From NCBI RefSeq assembly GCF_002909375.1, contig NZ_PPXD01000026.1:124001-188000 (forward strand): 64,000 bases of DNA, written 5' to 3'. This document shows positions 55,574 through 64,000 of the stretch, piece by piece; the first letter of the stretch is position 1, and every line of letters starts with the position of its first letter. A model generated the notes under the pieces. It did no database searches. It had not been told where the DNA came from and worked only from the letters and a program-made list of their open reading frames with translations. A program made the translations under genes and the position numbers. Source of the DNA: Cryobacterium zongtaii (GTDB lineage: Bacteria > Actinomycetota > Actinomycetes > Actinomycetales > Microbacteriaceae).

Positions 55574-56700
55574 CGAACCAGTCTAGGACGGCGTGGGAGC
55601 GCGGCGGCGAGGTCCTGCACAGCTTCCACCGGGACGGGTGCGCCGGCAAAGCGCACCAGCACGCTCTCGCCCACCTGATGGCGGTCGCGGACGTCGTGTT
55701 GCACCACGACGGTGCCGCCCTGCTCGAGTTGCACGCTGGTGCGGCGCAACGAGCCGAGGAAGCTGGAGACCAGCACGATGCCGGCCAGGCTCATGCCTGC
55801 CGGAGCATCGCCTGGCGTCCCGGCCGTGACCAGCGTCAGGTCCTCTGGACGCACGAAAACCCGCACCGGCCCATCCGCGTGGGACGGGTCCAGCAGCGGC
55901 AGGACCACCCCGTGCACCTCGGCGAAGCCGTGCCGCACCGCTCCGGGCAGCCGGTTGCTCAGCCCCACGAAATCCGCGATGAACGGCGTCGCCGGCCTGG
56001 TGTAGAGCTCCTCCGGCGTGCCCACCTGCTCGATCCGGCCGTCCCGCATCACCGCGACCCTGTCGGCGACGGCGAGGGCCTCGTCCTGGTCGTGCGTCAC
56101 GAAGAGGGTGGTGATGCCCAGTTCGGTCTGGATGCGCCGGATCTCATCGCGCAGCTGCACCCGCACCTTGGCGTCCAGCGCCGAGAGCGGTTCGTCGAGC
56201 AGCAGCACCCGGGGCCGGGTGACCAGCGCCCTGGCCAGGGCCACCCGCTGCTGCTGGCCGCCGGAGAGTTCGTGCGCGAACCGGCCGTAGTGGGCGTCCA
56301 GGCCGACCAGGGCCAGGGCCGCCGCCGCCCGTTCGCGGCGCTCCGCGGCCGGCACCCGGCGCATTCGCAGTCCGAATTCGACGTTCTCGCCGGCGCTCAG
56401 GTGCGGGAACAGCGAGTAGGACTGGAACACCATGCCCATGTCGCGGCGGCTGGTCGGCAGCCCGGAGACGTCGTCGCCGTTGATCAGGATGCGTCCGTCG
56501 TCGCAGCTCTCCAGGCCAGCCAGCACCCGCAGCGCCGTGGTCTTGCCGCTGCCGCTGGGGCCGAGCAGGGCCACGAGTTCGCCGGGCTGCAGGGTGAGGT
56601 CGAACTCGGTCAGCGCCAGGTGGCTGCCGTAGCGCTTGGCCACGCCGGCGAACTCGACGACGGTCTTCTGCTGAACTGGGGGCGTTTGGATGTGACTCAT
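55570..56700 (-). CDS. PotA-type ABC transporter ATPase
   Basis: A 376-residue ATPase: GPSGSGKTTALRVL, LSGGQQQRVALARALV, VLLLDEPLSALDAKV, THDQDEALAVADR, then a TOBE domain over the last 110 residues. Typical of spermidine/putrescine, iron(III) or phosphonate importers. ATG 56700 overlaps the permease stop (ATGA). Confidence 0.9.
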   Translation of the reverse strand: MSHIQTPPVQQKTVVEFAGVAKRYGSHLALTEFDLTLQPGELVALLGPSGSGKTTALRVLAGLESCDDGRILINGDDVSGLPTSRRDMGMVFQSYSLFPHLSAGENVEFGLRMRRVPAAERRERAAAALALVGLDAHYGRFAHELSGGQQQRVALARALVTRPRVLLLDEPLSALDAKVRVQLRDEIRRIQTELGITTLFVTHDQDEALAVADRVAVMRDGRIEQVGTPEELYTRPATPFIADFVGLSNRLPGAVRHGFAEVHGVVLPLLDPSHADGPVRVFVRPEDLTLVTAGTPGDAPAGMSLAGIVLVSSFLGSLRRTSVQLEQGGTVVVQHDVRDRHQVGESVLVRFAGAPVPVEAVQDLAAALPRRPRLVR

Positions 56701-57572
56701 GACTGGTCTCCGCCGGAGGTCGGGGTGGTCGGGGTGAGGGTGGTCGGGGTGCGGGCCGGCCGGCGACGTTCGGTGCCGAGCCGGCCGATGGCCAGCAACA
56801 GCAGGAACGCCGCGAACAGTGCAAGCAGCGAGAGGATCACGGCGCTGTACGGGTCGTTCTTGCTGACCACGACGAGCGCGGTCTGCAGGTTGACCCGGCT
56901 CAGTAGCGACGCGATGGTGAACTCGCCCAGCACCACGGCCACGGCGATGAACGCGCCGGCCAGGATGCCGCGGCGGAGGTTCGGCACGAGCACCCGCACC
57001 AGCACACTGGCCCAGCCGGCACCGAGGGTGCGCGCCGCCTCGCTGAGCGTGCGCACGTCCACACCATCGAGGTTGGCGTGGATCGCCCGGTAGGCGAACG
57101 GCAGCACGGTGATACCGTACGCGAATGCCAGCGTCCAGACGCCGCTGCCCGCGAACCGGGCCAGCACGCTGAACACCGGGGCCAGGCCCACCACGAGCAC
57201 GATCGCGGGGATGGAGATGGGCAGGATGCACACGATCTCCAGCGTGCGGCGCAGCCGGGGAAACCGGATGTGCACGAGCAACATCGTCGGCACCAGCAGC
57301 ACCAGCACGATCACGACGGTGCCGACGGCCAGACCCACCGAGTTGCCGAGGGCGACCAGAACCGGGGCGTACTCGCCGGTCAGCCCGTTCTGGAACAGCT
57401 CGATCCATCGCTGGAAGTCGTAGCCGCCGACCAGGCCGCGCCGCAGGGTGAACTCGATCATCGCGAGGATCGGCACCGCGAAGACCAGGCCGACCCCGCC
57501 GAGGATCAGCAGCCGGGTGAGCCGACCGGGCGCGTGCGCGACGCCGCGCACCGACCGGAGACCCGCCGTCAT
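56697..57572 (-). CDS. PotC-type ABC transporter permease
   Basis: A 291-residue permease with six helices and the EAA loop (LSEAARTLGAGWASVLVRVLVPNLRRG). ATG 57572 lies in the ATGA overlap with the preceding permease. Ends with a Thr/Pro-rich tail (TPTTLTPTTPTSG), low-complexity and unusual. Confidence 0.88.
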   Translation of the reverse strand: MTAGLRSVRGVAHAPGRLTRLLILGGVGLVFAVPILAMIEFTLRRGLVGGYDFQRWIELFQNGLTGEYAPVLVALGNSVGLAVGTVVIVLVLLVPTMLLVHIRFPRLRRTLEIVCILPISIPAIVLVVGLAPVFSVLARFAGSGVWTLAFAYGITVLPFAYRAIHANLDGVDVRTLSEAARTLGAGWASVLVRVLVPNLRRGILAGAFIAVAVVLGEFTIASLLSRVNLQTALVVVSKNDPYSAVILSLLALFAAFLLLLAIGRLGTERRRPARTPTTLTPTTPTSGGDQS

Positions 57573-58411
57573 CGCTGCCACCTCGCGGCGCGGGACGCCA
57601 GCTTGGAGTAGCCGAACATCACGACGGTCATCACCAGGATCATGCCCAGCGCCAGCGCGCCGGCGAGGTTCTCCCGGCCGAGCATGGTCTCGCTGGTCAG
57701 CGCCGACCGGATCTGCAGCGGCACGATCTGCGCGCCCTGGCTGGTGAGGGTAGCGGCGGTGGCGTACGAGGAGAACGCGTTGGCGAACAGGAGCAGCAGG
57801 CCGCCCAGGAATGACGGCGCCAGCACCGGCAGCCCGATGCGCAGCCAGTAGGTGCGCGTGCTGCCGCCGAGGGTGGCGTTGGCTTCCGCCCAGGTCGACT
57901 TGAGCGACGCGAGCGCCGGCATGAAGGTGATGATCATCAGGGGCACTTGAAAGTAGATGTACGGCAGCACCAGGCCGGGCAGTTCGTAGAGCCAGACCCC
58001 GTCGGCGAAGATGTCGATGCCCAGACGCTCCTGCAGCAGCAGGGTGACCATGCCCTGGATGCCGATGGTCGCGGTGAACGCGAAGGCGAGCATGGCGCCG
58101 CCGAACTGGGCGATGACGCTGCTGAGGGAATCGACGGTGGAGCGCAACGCCCCGTCCGGGCGGGCGCCGAGCAGGGCGTAACAGACCAGGGCGCCCACGA
58201 CGGCGCCGATGATCGCGGTCAGCGCCGACAACCAGATCGAGCTGCCGAAGGCGGCCAGCACCACGGGGTCGCCGAGCGCGGCAACGGTGTCGAGGGTGAA
58301 ACCGCCGTCGTTGCCGATGAAGCCGGTGCCGACGGCGATCAGGGTCGGCAGGGCCAGGAAGAGCAGCACATAAACCGCGAACGGCAGCAGCCCGAAGGCT
58401 GCTGCCGGCAC
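57569..58411 (-). CDS. PotB-type ABC transporter permease
   Basis: A 280-residue permease, six helices, first helix FGLLPFAVYVLLFLALPTLI and the EAA-type loop WAEANATLGGSTRTYWLRIGLPVL. I place the start at GTG 58411, 7 bp after the binding-protein stop; the open frame upstream of it is antisense-like overlap with that gene. Pairs with the second permease. Confidence 0.83.
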   Translation of the reverse strand: MPAAAFGLLPFAVYVLLFLALPTLIAVGTGFIGNDGGFTLDTVAALGDPVVLAAFGSSIWLSALTAIIGAVVGALVCYALLGARPDGALRSTVDSLSSVIAQFGGAMLAFAFTATIGIQGMVTLLLQERLGIDIFADGVWLYELPGLVLPYIYFQVPLMIITFMPALASLKSTWAEANATLGGSTRTYWLRIGLPVLAPSFLGGLLLLFANAFSSYATAATLTSQGAQIVPLQIRSALTSETMLGRENLAGALALGMILVMTVVMFGYSKLASRAARWQR

Positions 58412-58418
58412 ACGGAAC

Positions 58419-59558
58419 CTACTGGACAGCCGCGGCCCACTTTTCGCCGAGCAGCGTTGCCGCGGCTTCGCTCTGCGCGGCGGTCGGGACCACTGTGGTG
58501 TCCGGCACGGCGGGCAGGGCGTCGAACAGGTCGGCGTCGATGGTGCCTTCCGCGGCCATGGCGTCGGCGCGCGCCGGGCGGGCGCCTCCTTCGAGCCAGA
58601 GGTTCTGCGCTTCGTCGCTGTAGAGGAATTCCTGCCAGAGGCGCGCGGCGGCCGGGTGCGGCGCATCCACGTTGATCGCCTGGTTGTAGTAGCCGGCGTA
58701 GCCGGTGCCGGGGAAGACCACGACCTCCCAGTTGCGCTCACCCTCCAGCTGGGCGCCGTAGCCGACGTTGAGGTAGTCCCAGTCGAAGACGACGGGGGTC
58801 TCGCCCGAGGCGATGGTGGCGGGGGTCGGGTCGACCTTCACGAAGTTGCCGGCGGCGTTGAGGTCACTGAAGAAGTCGATGCCGGCCTGGAAGTCGTCCA
58901 CCGAGCCGTCGTTCTGGACGGCGGCCATGCCGACGGCGGCGAAAGCCGCTCCGGCCTGGGTCGGGTCGCCGTTGATGGCGACCTTGCCCTTGTAGTCGGC
59001 GCCGAGCAGGTCGGCCAACGACTCGGGTGCGGGAACGGCGTCGGGGTCGTAGCCCACAGCCATGTATCCGCCGTAGTCACCCACGTACAGGCCGCTCTCT
59101 TCCTTCAGCGCGTCGGGGATGTCGGACCAGGTGGCCACCTGGTAGGGGGCGAACTGGTCGGTGTTGGCCAGGGCAACGGCCAGGCCCAGGTCGAAGACGT
59201 CGGGGGCGGTGTCCTGGCCGGCCAGGTTCTCGGCGGCCTGGATTTCCTCGGCGCTGGAGCCGTCAGGGGCGGCCTCGGTGATGGTGATCTCGGGGTACTT
59301 CTCGGCGAAGAGGTCCAGAACAGCGCCGTAGTTGGCCCAGTCCCGCGGGAGGGCGATGACGTTCAGGGCGCCCTCCTCGATGGCGGCGGCCTCGAGGCCG
59401 GCCAGGTCGCCGAAGGCGGAGATGCTGGTGGCGGTGGCCGCGTCGACGGAACCGTCGGTGCCGGTCGCCTCGGCGGTGCCGCTCGCGCAGCCCGTGAGGG
59501 TGAGAGCGACGATGGCTGTCGCGGCGAGGGAAGCGGCCAGGGTGCGGGTGGTAAGCAA
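58419..59558 (-). CDS. PotD/AfuA-type solute-binding lipoprotein
   Basis: A 379-residue lipoprotein starting at TTG 59558 (GGAGG 4 bases upstream). Lipobox LTGC at about residue 24. Mature domain has VIALPRDWANYGAVLDLFAEKYPEI, PVVFDWDYLNVGYG and AINVDAPHPAAARLWQEFLYSDEAQ, as in binders for polyamines, iron(III) or aminophosphonates. Ligand cannot be fixed. First gene of the coupled operon through ilvA. Confidence 0.82.
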   Translation of the reverse strand: MLTTRTLAASLAATAIVALTLTGCASGTAEATGTDGSVDAATATSISAFGDLAGLEAAAIEEGALNVIALPRDWANYGAVLDLFAEKYPEITITEAAPDGSSAEEIQAAENLAGQDTAPDVFDLGLAVALANTDQFAPYQVATWSDIPDALKEESGLYVGDYGGYMAVGYDPDAVPAPESLADLLGADYKGKVAINGDPTQAGAAFAAVGMAAVQNDGSVDDFQAGIDFFSDLNAAGNFVKVDPTPATIASGETPVVFDWDYLNVGYGAQLEGERNWEVVVFPGTGYAGYYNQAINVDAPHPAAARLWQEFLYSDEAQNLWLEGGARPARADAMAAEGTIDADLFDALPAVPDTTVVPTAAQSEAAATLLGEKWAAAVQ

Positions 59559-59699
59559 GGGTCCTCCGTATGAGAGAGCAGGGTGATGACCGGCTGTACC
59601 GGTCGCTGCGAGACTAGAAGCGGCGGGTTGCGCAGGCACACCGCAGGGTTGAACGCGGCGTGAACGTCGGATGTCGCCGGCCGCCGGTAGGGTCGAGGC

Positions 59700-60902
59700 G
59701 TGCTCCAGACGATCTCGCCCGCCCTCGCCCGCCGTGTCGCCCTCGCCGCGCAGGGCTTCGGCCGCCCGGCCGCGCCCACTCCAGGCATCCGCCAGCTCGG
59801 CGCCCTCGTGGAGCGGCTCGGATTGCTGCAGATCGACTCGGTGAACGTCTTCGAACGCAGCCACTACGTGCCGGCGTTCAGCCGTCTCGGCCCCTACGAC
59901 AAGGCCCAGCTCGACAGGTTGAGCACCGGCGCCAAGCCGCGGCTCACCGAGTACTGGGTGCACGAGGCGTCGCTGATCCCGGTGGATGACTGGCCGCTGT
60001 TCCGCTGGCGGATGCAGGCGTACAGGGACAAGGCCGCCGCCGACGACACCCACTGGTCGCAGGAGAACGCCCCCATGCTGGCCTGGCTGCGGGCCGAGCT
60101 GGCCGCCAACGGCCCCATGCGCGCCAGCGCGATCGAGCACGACGCCAACAAACGCAGCGGCCCCTGGTGGGGCTGGTCGGATGTGAAGATCGGCCTGGAG
60201 ACGCTGTTCCGCTGGGGCGACGTGGTCAGCGGCGGCCGCCAACGGTTCGAGAGGGTCTACGCGTTGCCCGAGCAGGTCTTCCCGACCGCGCTGCTCGACC
60301 GCGAGGTGCCGGCCGCCGACGCGCACCGTGCGCTCATCGCGCAGGCGGCCCGGGCCCACGGCATCGGCACTGTGAAAGACCTGGCCGACTACTTCCGGTT
60401 GCGCACCGAACCCGCCCGCGCCGCCATCGCCGAGCTCGAGGATGCGGGTGAGCTGATTCCGGTCGAGGTTCCCGGTTGGGGCCGGGGCGGGGCCGCCGGC
60501 ACCGCCTGGTTGCACCGGGACGCCCGGCTGCCCCGCCGGCTGGACGCCGCGGCGGTACTCAGCCCGTTCGACCCTGTGGTCTGGGAACGGGCGCGGGCGC
60601 TACGACTGTTCGGCTTCCACTACCGCATCGAGATCTACACCCCCCAGGAGAAACGGCAATTCGGCTACTACGTGCTGCCGGTGCTGCTCGGCGACACCAT
60701 CGTGGGCCGTGTCGACCTCAAGAACGACAGGCAGGCCGGGGTGCTGCGGGTGCAGGCCAGCTGGGCCGAGCCCACCGCGCCCGCCGACACCGCCGCACGC
60801 CTGGCCGAGGTGCTGCGGAGCACCGCGGCCTGGCAGGGTCTGTCCGACATCGAGGTGGTCCCCCGCGGCAACCTCGCGGCCGCTCTCGCCGCGGAGATCT
60901 AG
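59700..60902 (+). CDS. YcaQ/AlkX-like winged-helix DNA glycosylase family protein
   Basis: A 400-residue protein of the HTH_42 (YcaQ/AlkX) family: the QIDSVNVFERSHYVPAFSRLG motif holds the QxD catalytic residues described for interstrand-crosslink glycosylases, with WVHEASLIPVDDWPLF and a winged-helix bundle through the C terminus (IEIYTPQEKRQFGYYVLPVL). GTG 59700. It probably repairs alkylated DNA or crosslinks. Confidence 0.85.
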   Translation: MLQTISPALARRVALAAQGFGRPAAPTPGIRQLGALVERLGLLQIDSVNVFERSHYVPAFSRLGPYDKAQLDRLSTGAKPRLTEYWVHEASLIPVDDWPLFRWRMQAYRDKAAADDTHWSQENAPMLAWLRAELAANGPMRASAIEHDANKRSGPWWGWSDVKIGLETLFRWGDVVSGGRQRFERVYALPEQVFPTALLDREVPAADAHRALIAQAARAHGIGTVKDLADYFRLRTEPARAAIAELEDAGELIPVEVPGWGRGGAAGTAWLHRDARLPRRLDAAAVLSPFDPVVWERARALRLFGFHYRIEIYTPQEKRQFGYYVLPVLLGDTIVGRVDLKNDRQAGVLRVQASWAEPTAPADTAARLAEVLRSTAAWQGLSDIEVVPRGNLAAALAAEI

Positions 60903-60933
60903 CGCCTGGGATCTAGCGCCTGAGATCTAGGCC

Positions 60934-61818
60934 TTAGAAGGTGCTGCCCATCGCGTGCAGTCGCTCGATGCGCTCGGTCAGTGGCGGGTGGGTGGCGAAG
61001 AGCTTGTCCATCACGCCGGGTTTGAGCGGGTCGGCGATCCACAGGTGCGCCATCGAGGTGTTCTGCTTGCGCATCGGGCGGCCGTACTCGCCCAGCTTGG
61101 CCAGGGCGCTGGCCAGGGCATCCGGCTGACGGGTGGTCAGGGCGCCGGTGGCATCCGCCAGGTACTCGCGCTGCCGCGACACGGCCAGTTGCACGACCGA
61201 GGCAATCAGCGGGGCCACGATCATGGCGACCAGGCCGAACACCAGCACGATCGGGTTGCCGTTGTTGTTGTTACCGCGGCCGAAGAACGCCATTCGCAGG
61301 AAGATGTCGGAGATGAAACCGACGGCCACGACCAGGCCGAACACGATCATCGAGACGCGGATGTCGTAGTTGCGCACGTGCCCGATCTCGTGGGCCATGA
61401 CGCCCTCCAGTTCGGCGTCGTCCATGATGTCGAGCAGACCGGTGGTGGCGGCCACGATGGCGTGTTTGGGGTCCCGGCCGGTGGCGAAGGCGTTGGGCGC
61501 CGGGTCGTTGATGATGTACACCTCGGGCATCGGCGTGCCCGTGGTGATCGACAGGTTCTCCACGATGCGCCAGAGCCGGGGGTGATCGGTGACGCTGTTC
61601 ACCCGGATGCCCCCGCTCATGGCGATCGACTGCCGACCGGCCGCGAAGTACTGGATCAGCGCGTAACCGCCGGCGATCACCAGGGTGAGGATGAGCACGC
61701 CGGGACCCTGTACGCCGTAGGCAAGACCGGCAAGCCAGCCGAGCCCGGAGATGATCACCACGAACAGCACAATGATGAAGACGGTGTTGCGCTTGTTACG
61801 CGCGATCGCGCTGTACAT
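60934..61818 (-). CDS. htpX: M48 metalloprotease HtpX
   Basis: A 294-residue membrane metalloprotease: zinc motif MAHEIGHVRNYD, N-terminal helices over residues 10-50, and two further helices after the active site. It clears damaged membrane proteins. Follows lemA by 36 bp; lemA-htpX is a known pairing. Confidence 0.94.
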   Translation of the reverse strand: MYSAIARNKRNTVFIIVLFVVIISGLGWLAGLAYGVQGPGVLILTLVIAGGYALIQYFAAGRQSIAMSGGIRVNSVTDHPRLWRIVENLSITTGTPMPEVYIINDPAPNAFATGRDPKHAIVAATTGLLDIMDDAELEGVMAHEIGHVRNYDIRVSMIVFGLVVAVGFISDIFLRMAFFGRGNNNNGNPIVLVFGLVAMIVAPLIASVVQLAVSRQREYLADATGALTTRQPDALASALAKLGEYGRPMRKQNTSMAHLWIADPLKPGVMDKLFATHPPLTERIERLHAMGSTF

Positions 61819-61854
61819 GGGTCCTCTTCGGGGCTGCGGTTACAGGTGTGGCGG

Positions 61855-62421
61855 CTAGAACTGCACGCGAGGCGGTTCGGCGATGGCCGCGGAGTCGCTG
61901 ACCTCGAAGAACTCGCGCTGGCTGAAGCCGAGGTTTTTCGCGAACAGGTGGTTCGGGAAGACCTGGATCTTGGTGTTCAGCTCGCGCACGCCACCGTTGT
62001 AGAACCGGCGGGAGGCCTGGATCTTGTCTTCGGTGTCGACCAGCTCGCCCTGCAACTGCAGGTAGTTCTGGCTGGCCTGCAGCTGCGGGTACGCCTCGGC
62101 GACCGCGAAGATGCTCTTCAGGGCCGTCTGCATGTGGTTCTCGGCCGCGGCGGCGTCCACCGGGCCCTGCGCGGAGAGAGTCTCGGCGCGCGCCTTGGTC
62201 ACGTTCTCGAAAACCGACTTCTCGTGAGCCGCGTAGCCCTTGACGGTTTCGATCAGATTGGGGATGAGGTCGGCACGGCGCTTGAGCTGCACAGTGATGT
62301 CGCTCCACGCTTCATCCACCCGCACCTTGAGGGTGATGAGCGAGTTGTAGGTCGCCCACAGGTAGATACCCGCGATCGCAACGAGTGCGACGACGATGAG
62401 GACCGGGATGAGCCATTCCAT
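61855..62421 (-). CDS. lemA: LemA family protein
   Basis: A 188-residue protein: N-terminal helix (VLIVVALVAIAGIYLWATYNSLI), then LemA helices with VDEAWSDITVQLKRRADLIPNLIETVKGYAAHEKSVFENVTKARAE. Often found with htpX, as here; envelope-associated, precise role unknown. Confidence 0.92.
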   Translation of the reverse strand: MEWLIPVLIVVALVAIAGIYLWATYNSLITLKVRVDEAWSDITVQLKRRADLIPNLIETVKGYAAHEKSVFENVTKARAETLSAQGPVDAAAAENHMQTALKSIFAVAEAYPQLQASQNYLQLQGELVDTEDKIQASRRFYNGGVRELNTKIQVFPNHLFAKNLGFSQREFFEVSDSAAIAEPPRVQF

Positions 62422-62536
62422 GGCAGCGTCTCCTTGCGATTTGACCTGGGCGATACGTGTTCGAGCCCCATCATAACGAAGCCCGCTGGGGCTCCCATGT
62501 GCTTCCCATCACACTCCAAGGAATCATCCCGCCCGG

Positions 62537-62603
62537 GTCCGCGAAGTGTGAGAAAAGCACCCATCCGGGCCGGTTTTCGGGGCTTGTCTCACACCTCGCG
62601 AAC
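62537..62603. repeat. 67-bp imperfect palindrome after the GH1-like gene
   Basis: Arms 62537-62553 and 62587-62603 pair at 15 of 17 positions, with an inner AAGC/GCTT. It ends next to the stop codon of the GH1-like gene. No T-run follows, so it is more palindromic element than standard terminator; sequence is unlike the 68-bp repeat. Confidence 0.7.
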
Positions 62604-64000
62604 CTATCTTGCGCTGAGGACTTCCTGGAGCCAGCGGTAGGAGAGTTTGGGGGTGCGCTTCCGGGCGGGGTCGGTGAAGTCCACGTGGACCAGGCCGAAG
62701 CGTTGGGTGTAGCCGGCCGCCCATTCGAAGCCGTCCAGCAGCGACCAGATCAGGTAGCCGCGAAGGTCAACCCCCTCGGCCGGTCCGCCGGGCGCGACGG
62801 CGTCCACGGCCGCCACGAGGTGCTCGGCCAGGTAGTCGATGCGGGCCAGGTCGGTCACCGCGCCACGGACATCCGCTGTGTCGGGATAGCTCGCGCCACC
62901 CGCGGTGAGGTAGACCGGCGGCAGGGCCTCGCCGTAGCGGTCCTGCAATTCGGCCAGCAGCACCGGCAGGTACTCGGGTGCGTTCGGCCAGCCGAACCCG
63001 GTGACCGGATGCTCGCGGAACTCGGTCAGGTGGAACGGCAACCGGCTGCTCATCGGGCGTTCCTCAGCGGGACGGTCCTCGGGCGCGCGTACCGGTTTGG
63101 CCGCTCCGGCCGCCACCCGGCTGGGCTGGAAGTACTCCACGCCGTAGAAGTCCAGCGGCTGGTGGATCGTGCGCAGGTCGTCGGGTTCGATCTCGTGCAG
63201 GTAGCGCAGCTCGTTCTCGAACACCCCGACGGGGTCTGGGTAGCGGCCGAGCAGCACCGGATCGGCGAAGAGCCGGTTGCGCAGCAGGTCGTAGAGGGCC
63301 GCGGCGTCGCGGTCGGCCTCCCGGTCGGTGGCGCTCTGCACCGGCGAGTGCACATTGGCGAGGCCGATCCCGCCGCGCACGTCGGCGGCGCGCAGCCCCT
63401 GCACGGCGAGGCCGTGACCGAGCAGCTGGTGGTGGCCGGCCGGTAACGCGTCGAACAAGAGGGCCTGGCCCGGGGCGTGCACGCCGATCATGTAGCCGTT
63501 GAACATCACCGTCGCCGGGTCGGCGATGGTGACCCACCGGTCGATGCGGTCGCCGAAGACCGCACCCATCTCGTGGGCGTAATCGCCGAATCTCATCGCG
63601 GTGTCACGGTTCAGCCAGCCGCCACGGAGCGCAGCGGGGGTGTCCCAGTGCGACAGGGTTGCCATCGGGCTGATGCCGTTGCCGAGCAGCTGATCGAGCA
63701 GCCTGTCGTAGAACGCCAGACCCGACCGGTTCAGCGTCCCACGACCGTCGGGTTGCAGGCGCGGCCAGGCGAAGGAGAACCGATAGCTGTCTGCGCCCAA
63801 CTCCCGCAGCAGGGTGACGTCCTCGGTCAGCTTGCCGATGTGGTCGGCGGCGACCGACGCGTTCTGGCCGTCCAGGATGCGGCCGGGCTCGCGGGTGAAG
63901 GCATCCCAATGGGATTCGCCGCGGCCGCCGTCACGCGCGCCGCCTTCGATCTGGAAGGCCGAGGTGGCCGTGCCTATCTGAAAACCGGTGGGGAGCCGAT
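62604..64000 (-). CDS. GH1-family protein lacking both catalytic glutamates (partial)
   Basis: A GH1 homologue, open to the window end and missing only a few N-terminal residues (it runs RLPTGFQIGTATSAFQIEGG...). The fold is well kept: TLSHWDTPAALRGGW and IWSLLDGFEWAAGYTQRFGL. But the acid/base motif TINEP is TIADP (Asp codon 63521-63519), the NYY-type motif is GVEYF, and the nucleophile motif TENG is TAGG (Ala codon 62903-62901). It is probably inactive as a retaining glucosidase, or changed in function. Compare the intact GH1 at 11439-12635. Confidence 0.88.
   Translation of the reverse strand, partial: RLPTGFQIGTATSAFQIEGGARDGGRGESHWDAFTREPGRILDGQNASVAADHIGKLTEDVTLLRELGADSYRFSFAWPRLQPDGRGTLNRSGLAFYDRLLDQLLGNGISPMATLSHWDTPAALRGGWLNRDTAMRFGDYAHEMGAVFGDRIDRWVTIADPATVMFNGYMIGVHAPGQALLFDALPAGHHQLLGHGLAVQGLRAADVRGGIGLANVHSPVQSATDREADRDAAALYDLLRNRLFADPVLLGRYPDPVGVFENELRYLHEIEPDDLRTIHQPLDFYGVEYFQPSRVAAGAAKPVRAPEDRPAEERPMSSRLPFHLTEFREHPVTGFGWPNAPEYLPVLLAELQDRYGEALPPVYLTAGGASYPDTADVRGAVTDLARIDYLAEHLVAAVDAVAPGGPAEGVDLRGYLIWSLLDGFEWAAGYTQRFGLVHVDFTDPARKRTPKLSYRWLQEVLSAR

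Noticed and set aside
54239-57093. Plus-strand long open frames over the AI-2E, ABC and ilvA genes
   Set aside because: High GC produces long antisense frames; composition is His/Arg/Gln-rich and without motifs.

Overview
The window is a high-GC (roughly two-thirds G+C by eye) actinobacterial chromosome segment. Most likely it comes from Microbacteriaceae, and a Cryobacterium-like species is my best guess. This rests on mycothiol genes (mshA, mshB, mca), DUF6264/DUF4245/DUF4307 proteins, a class II fba and glpX, an F420-type Ddn protein, a tmRNA tag ending in ALAA, and very frequent 4-bp ATGA/GTGA gene overlaps. No database was searched. There is no prophage, CRISPR array, rRNA or intact insertion sequence. 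The only clear decayed element is an HNH (DUF222) pseudogene between smpB and ssrA.

Layout. 0-4 kb: a flavodoxin facing a glycine-betaine ABC operon (ATPase with CBS domains, permease, lipoprotein). 4-9 kb: a CitA-like sensor that stops after its PAS domain, a methyltransferase divergent from an IclR regulator, and a YceI / ECF sigma / zinc-type anti-sigma operon with its own ECF-type promoter. 9-11 kb: a LysG-LysE amino-acid export pair and a DUF7002-like protein. 11.4-20.3 kb: a beta-glucoside/oligosaccharide locus (LacI regulator, peptide-type ABC transporter, alpha/beta hydrolase, GH1 enzyme) with a perfect 14-bp operator, bracketed by two direct copies of a 68-bp palindromic repeat. 20-26 kb: DUF2252 protein with a lysine/alanine tail, M23 peptidase, msrA, tRNA-Lys(CUU), hisN, and a fusion of an inactive-looking SGNH domain with GAF. 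26-30 kb: mshA-mshB, a glutamate-cysteine-ligase-like enzyme and a class II glutamine amidotransferase. 30-36 kb: ssrA, HNH pseudogene, smpB, ftsX, ftsE, prfB. 36-54 kb: central metabolism and housekeeping (glpX, fba, ispH, xseAB, carbonic anhydrase, fumC, phoH2, uppS, mca, greA, ilvA). From memory, much of the gene content of this block recurs around greA-mca-uppS-phoH2-fum-glpX-xseAB-ispH in mycobacteria. 54-64 kb: AI-2E-family permease and a spermidine/iron-type ABC operon all coupled to ilvA, a YcaQ-like glycosylase, lemA-htpX, and a GH1-family protein cut by the window end.

Genes work together mainly as three themes. Thiol/redox: mshA-mshB make mycothiol, mca recycles its conjugates, and msrA, the Ddn protein and YbdK-like ligase are neighbours. 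Osmotic and nutrient uptake: betaine, beta-glucoside and polyamine/iron-type ABC systems. Translation rescue and division: prfB-ftsE-ftsX-smpB-ssrA. The most unusual item is the terminal GH1 homologue, in which both catalytic glutamates are replaced. The second is the pair of direct repeats that frame the complete beta-glucoside locus.
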